Assembly (NCBI RefSeq): GCF_013032505.1
Contig: NZ_WQCG01000005.1
Coordinates: 222,885 to 286,884, forward strand
DNA length: 64,000 bases
Direction of reading: 5' to 3'
Origin: Ruegeria atlantica
GTDB lineage: Bacteria > Pseudomonadota > Alphaproteobacteria > Rhodobacterales > Rhodobacteraceae
Made by a program: the position numbers and the translations under genes. The notes under the pieces were generated by a model. The model ran no database searches. It was given only the letters and a program-made list of their open reading frames with translations, and was not told where the DNA came from. Shown here piece after piece: positions 60,891-64,000 of the stretch; the stretch's first letter is position 1, and each line of letters begins with the position of its first letter.

Positions 60891-61035
60891 TGGCCAGCCT
60901 CCTTGCCCATACCGGTCCAGCATGGCGTTGCTTAGAATTGTGGTATTCAGAACATGCACTTGCTGGTCATGCTAGGGTCTGAATTCCGTGCAGGCAACAG
61001 TCAGAGGATAGATCGTCAGGTTTAAGGCCTTCTTT

Positions 61036-61797
61036 CTACCGCATGAATTTTGTTACCTCGACCCCGCCCTCGATCAGACATGCCCGAACCGAACGTGCAA
61101 TCTGGACCGCAGTGGGGCCATCACCATGTAGGCATATCGTATCGATCGGCGTTTCCAGTCGCGATCCGCTTTCGGTGATGATGGCGCCCTCGCGCACCAT
61201 ATTCAGGATGCGCGGGCCGGCAATTTCGGGATCGTGAATAACTGCTCCTGGCAAACTGCGGTCAACGAGGGTTCCATCGTCGTTATAGGCCCTGTCCGCA
61301 AAGATCTCTCCGACCCATTTGCAACCTAGCTCGCGCACGGCCTCTTCCTGTTTGGTGACGGCCAGTACCATGATGATGATGTCGTGGTCGACGTCGAGCG
61401 CGCCCTGATAACAAGCCCGCGCCATGTCGATATCGACCGAGCACATGTTGGCCAGCGCCCCGTGCAGCTTCAGATGCCGCACTTCGGTGCCAACGGCCTT
61501 GGCCATTCCGATCGCAGCCCCCAACTGAAACCGCACCAGATTGCGCAGGCTGTTGTGAGGCACTTTCATATTACGCCGGCCAAAACCCTGCAGGTCAGGA
61601 AAACCGGGATGCGCGCCGATTCCGACATCGTTTTCGGCGGCTAATGTCATCGTCTTGGCCATCACATCCGGGTCGCCGGCATGAAAGCCGCAAGCTATAT
61701 TGGCAGACGTGATGATCTTAAGCAGACTTTCGTCATCGCCCATCTTCCAGGGGCCAAAGCTTTCGCCCATATCGGCATTCAGATCGACGCTTGGCAT
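61036..61797 (-). CDS. pxpA: 5-oxoprolinase subunit A (LamB/YcsF)
   Basis: The 253-residue protein has SVDLNADMGESFGPWKMGDD, ANIACGFHAGDPDVM, VGIGAHPGFPDLQGFGRR and VKLHGALANM-like HLKLHGALANMCSVDIDMAR. These are the LamB/YcsF signatures. With PxpB and PxpC it converts 5-oxoproline to glutamate with ATP. It is the last of the three genes (pxpB-pxpC-pxpA in transcription order), starting 13 bp after pxpC. Confidence 0.96.
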   Translation of the reverse strand: MPSVDLNADMGESFGPWKMGDDESLLKIITSANIACGFHAGDPDVMAKTMTLAAENDVGIGAHPGFPDLQGFGRRNMKVPHNSLRNLVRFQLGAAIGMAKAVGTEVRHLKLHGALANMCSVDIDMARACYQGALDVDHDIIIMVLAVTKQEEAVRELGCKWVGEIFADRAYNDDGTLVDRSLPGAVIHDPEIAGPRILNMVREGAIITESGSRLETPIDTICLHGDGPTAVQIARSVRACLIEGGVEVTKFMR

Positions 61798-61809
61798 TAT
61801 TCGTACTCC

Positions 61810-62808
61810 CTAGTCGGTGGCAGAGATCATTCCGCCGATCAATTGGTAGGATAAGAGGTCCGGGATGTCATGCGGGTCACGGACCAGAGGCTCGACCCGT
61901 GCCGCCAGGCGGACGAGTTCGGCTTTGTAGGCAGATTGCAGGATTGCTGCTTCGTCCATTGAAACGAATTCAAACCTGATCTTGCCGCCCGCCGGAGTTT
62001 GCGCCGCGCGCGGCAGATCACAGGGCAGGACAGTGGCTATCCGGGGATACCCGCCCGTTGTTTGACACTCAGGCAGCAGAATAAACGGGTTTCCGGTTCC
62101 GGTCATTTGTATGTCGCCGGGGGTTATAACCTCGGACAGGATATTGAGCTGACCTTGGGCCGCGAAACCCTCACCCTCGCTATCCAATTGCATCCCCATA
62201 CGGTTGGCCCGGCTACCGCGCCGAAATTCAGTCTGGGCAAATCGGTCCAGCGTTTCTTGATCGAATAGGGGTGTCTGAAAGCTGGCGATCACCCGCAGAA
62301 CGCCACCCGAGAAACGGTCATCCGGGGTAAGCCTCATGCCCCTGATGGGCGGCCCGCTGTTTGCAGGCAGAGTGTCTCCGGCTTGGACGGCTCTCCCAAT
62401 CTTGGCCGTCAGGTGCGCTGAGCGTGATCCAAGAAAGGGCTTGGACGCGACCCCTCCGCTGACATGCAGGTAACCATAAGTCCCGCGCGTCACCGCACCA
62501 ATCACCAGCCGCTGCCCGGCTTCCATCTGGTGCGACGCATTCCAGACCACCGGTGCGCCGTCAATACTGGCCTGCATTGGCGCGCCGGTTAGTGCGATGC
62601 CAAGAGGTTGCGTCGCTTCGAGCTCTCCACCCATTCCAGCCATTTCCAAAGCTGCAAGCTGAGGGCTTTGGCCAAGCAACACCGCGCCTTCGTGCAACGC
62701 CCGCAGATCTGCTGCGCCAGATCGGGATAGTCCCTGATCCAAATACCCGACGCGTCCCTGATCTTGAATGGTGCAGGCAGGACCAATGCGGTGCACAAAC
62801 AAACTCAT
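61810..62808 (-). CDS. pxpC: 5-oxoprolinase subunit C (biotin-dependent carboxyltransferase family)
   Basis: The 332-residue protein has GPACTIQDQGRVGYLDQGLS and LGIALTGAPMQASIDG, then ITPGDIQMTGTGNPFILLPE and TTGGYPRIATV, matching the PxpC (KipA/AHS2) family. It acts with PxpB and PxpA. Overlaps pxpB by 4 bp and leads into pxpA. Confidence 0.96.
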   Translation of the reverse strand: MSLFVHRIGPACTIQDQGRVGYLDQGLSRSGAADLRALHEGAVLLGQSPQLAALEMAGMGGELEATQPLGIALTGAPMQASIDGAPVVWNASHQMEAGQRLVIGAVTRGTYGYLHVSGGVASKPFLGSRSAHLTAKIGRAVQAGDTLPANSGPPIRGMRLTPDDRFSGGVLRVIASFQTPLFDQETLDRFAQTEFRRGSRANRMGMQLDSEGEGFAAQGQLNILSEVITPGDIQMTGTGNPFILLPECQTTGGYPRIATVLPCDLPRAAQTPAGGKIRFEFVSMDEAAILQSAYKAELVRLAARVEPLVRDPHDIPDLLSYQLIGGMISATD

Positions 62809-63560
62809 CCCGCGATCTCCTCGCAGGTGGCCCCGCCCGTGCCGTCCAAATTGTTGGCGCGGATGGCCTCCAGTTCATCGCGCGAAATCGGCAAAAACTG
62901 CATTTCATCCCCTGGCTTCAACGCAAAGCTTTGCGGCCCGTCGGGGCGGAAGCAGCGAAATGCTGTTTGACCTACGTGCCGCCAACCGGTCGGGGTCGGG
63001 CCCGAGAACAAAACGAATTGGGAAATCGCCAACACTAACGCCCCCTCTGGGACCATCGGCGTCAATTCCTTCAGGCGTGGAATGTTGAACTCTGGCCCCA
63101 GCGGTCCGAGATAGGGCTGCCCGGGTGCAAAGCCGATCGTCAATACGCGAACCTTTGTGTCGCTCAGCCGCCTGATTGCTTCTACGGGATCCAGGCCCGC
63201 CGCCGCTGCCGCCTCGTCCAGTTGAGGCGCAAGTTCGCCTCCATAAACCGTCGGAACCCGCCACAGCCTGCGGCCGGTGGGCAGCGGAGCGTCCAGCCAA
63301 TTCTGCTGCGCAAGTAGGTGCTGTACTTTGTCTTGGATCTCAGCACGAGGCAATTTGTCGGGATCAAACCTCAGGTAGGCCGATGCTAGTGACGCGGAGG
63401 TTTCGATAACTCCGTCCCAGGTTGCTGTGTCCACTGCGTTCCTAAAGGCCAGTGCTGCCCGGTTCGAGGGCTCTGCCATGGCATCGGCAAAGGAAACAAG
63501 AAGGCCGTCATAGCCTACAGTGCTTATGCGTGGGAACGTGTCGGCAGTATTGGCAGTCAT
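62805..63560 (-). CDS. pxpB: 5-oxoprolinase subunit B (KipI/AHS1)
   Basis: ATG at 63560 (MTANTADTFPRISTVGYDGL) is preferred over the longer frame, which would add 37 residues without homology. The 251-residue protein has VPTVYGGELAPQLDEAAAAA, then VRVLTIGFAPGQPYLGPLGP and FVLFSGPTPTGWRHVGQT, typical of PxpB/KipI. It is the first gene of the operon. Confidence 0.94.
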   Translation of the reverse strand: MTANTADTFPRISTVGYDGLLVSFADAMAEPSNRAALAFRNAVDTATWDGVIETSASLASAYLRFDPDKLPRAEIQDKVQHLLAQQNWLDAPLPTGRRLWRVPTVYGGELAPQLDEAAAAAGLDPVEAIRRLSDTKVRVLTIGFAPGQPYLGPLGPEFNIPRLKELTPMVPEGALVLAISQFVLFSGPTPTGWRHVGQTAFRCFRPDGPQSFALKPGDEMQFLPISRDELEAIRANNLDGTGGATCEEIAG

Positions 63561-63883
63561 TTCGCGGCTAACCCGGGCATCTTCTAGGGGCGACCACACA
63601 TTATCATGCCGCAATGCGCAAGCCCGGCGTGGGTTGAGGCGTAAGGATTCTATGTCCAATGTTCGTTCCAACTCGATTTTTTGGCCAATTCCGACTCATT
63701 GAATCGCAACCGACTCGTTTGAGTCTTGTGGTCTGATGGGGCGACCTGACTATATATAGGGGTGCGCTTTTCATTGAAGCGGGCCGGTGTAACGATGACA
63801 TGCAATCCTACTTGTAGTGCGGTCATTCAAGGGAGTGTTAGGTGTTTGATAACATTTTGATAAAAAACAACTAAATAGGGAAA
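63561..63883. other. spacer upstream of pxp operon
   Basis: No convincing gene. Minus-strand open frames here lack ribosome sites. The 3' half is AT-rich with CTATATATAGG (63750-63760), which may hold a promoter for the short rightward frame at 63884. Confidence 0.4.
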
Positions 63884-64000
63884 ATGAAAAAAATCGCCAA
63901 AGACGTCATTTTCCGCTTGCGGACTTATGCGGTTATACTTAGAACCCCCTTCACCGGCGCTGCTGAGGCGCTTGGGACGCTGCGGAAGCGGCGGAGACGC
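63884..64000 (+). CDS. 5' end of an unidentified gene (3' end outside window)
   Basis: ATG at 63884 follows AGGGAAA in an AT-rich leader. The 39 codons visible read MKKIAKDVIFRLRTYAVILR and then TPFTGAAEALGTLRKRRRR, a basic N-terminus. Too short to identify. Confidence 0.35.
   Translation, partial: MKKIAKDVIFRLRTYAVILRTPFTGAAEALGTLRKRRRR

Overview
The window is GC-rich DNA of a Rhodobacterales (Roseobacter-group) alphaproteobacterium. Supporting this are the Hint-domain and CAP/DUF4114 proteins, the HemF/SDR pair, an FNR-box-controlled formate/nitrite channel and the NDUFS4-like complex I subunit. Roughly 1-39124 is a Mu-like transposable prophage whose left end lies outside the window. From about 39127 to 64000 is ordinary chromosome.

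Prophage layout. Leftward (minus strand) from 13409 to 1: capsid protease/scaffold, decoration protein, major capsid protein, Mu gp35/gp36/gpG/gp37-like connector genes, tail tube, two chaperone-like genes (one of 40 codons), tape measure, three tail-tip genes and a J-like tail-tip protein that runs off the left edge. Rightward from 13592: endolysin and a nested Rz/Rz1 pair. From 14.6 to 22.2 kb lies the accessory region: an AT-richer DNA-adenine-methylase + ParB-like pair, a GC-rich phage-type methylase, and a divergent KAP-family NTPase / reverse transcriptase pair. A LexA-like repressor (22397-23308) faces an early operon (23388-32639) with a Ner-like protein, small phage genes, the DDE transposase, MuB, DUF3164, GemA and a Mor/C-family activator. 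The packaging operon follows (32672-38837): DUF2730, small and large terminase, portal, and a MuF protein with a metalloprotease-like tail plus a small partner gene. Compared with Mu, the protease-to-tail block has been moved to the other side of the repressor and inverted.

Control. Three copies of the palindrome CGGACCATGGTCCG, centred at 13452.5, 17270.5 and 32605.5, are each followed exactly 31.5 bp later by a -10-like hexamer. The first has a -10 on both sides. This puts the palindrome at -43.5, the known position of a Mor site. One Mor/C-like activator (31990-32364) could therefore switch on packaging, lysis, head/tail and the GC-rich methylase together. Three operators TTGCACA-N4-TGTGCAA (23308-23399) form the lysogeny switch.

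Chromosome. The prophage appears to have cut the 3' end of a HugZ/pyridoxamine-oxidase-like gene. Beyond it are small stress or housekeeping genes, an ORF6N regulator with a decayed partial duplicate, the FNT channel, uvrB, an SRPBCC protein, complex I subunit, GNAT, tRNA-Arg(UCU), CAP/DUF4114 protein, tRNA-Val(UAC), modABC, Hint protein, hemF, SDR, RsmC-like methyltransferase, clpS, HAD hydrolase, a penicillin-binding D,D-carboxypeptidase, a VOC-like protein and the 5-oxoprolinase genes pxpA-pxpC-pxpB.
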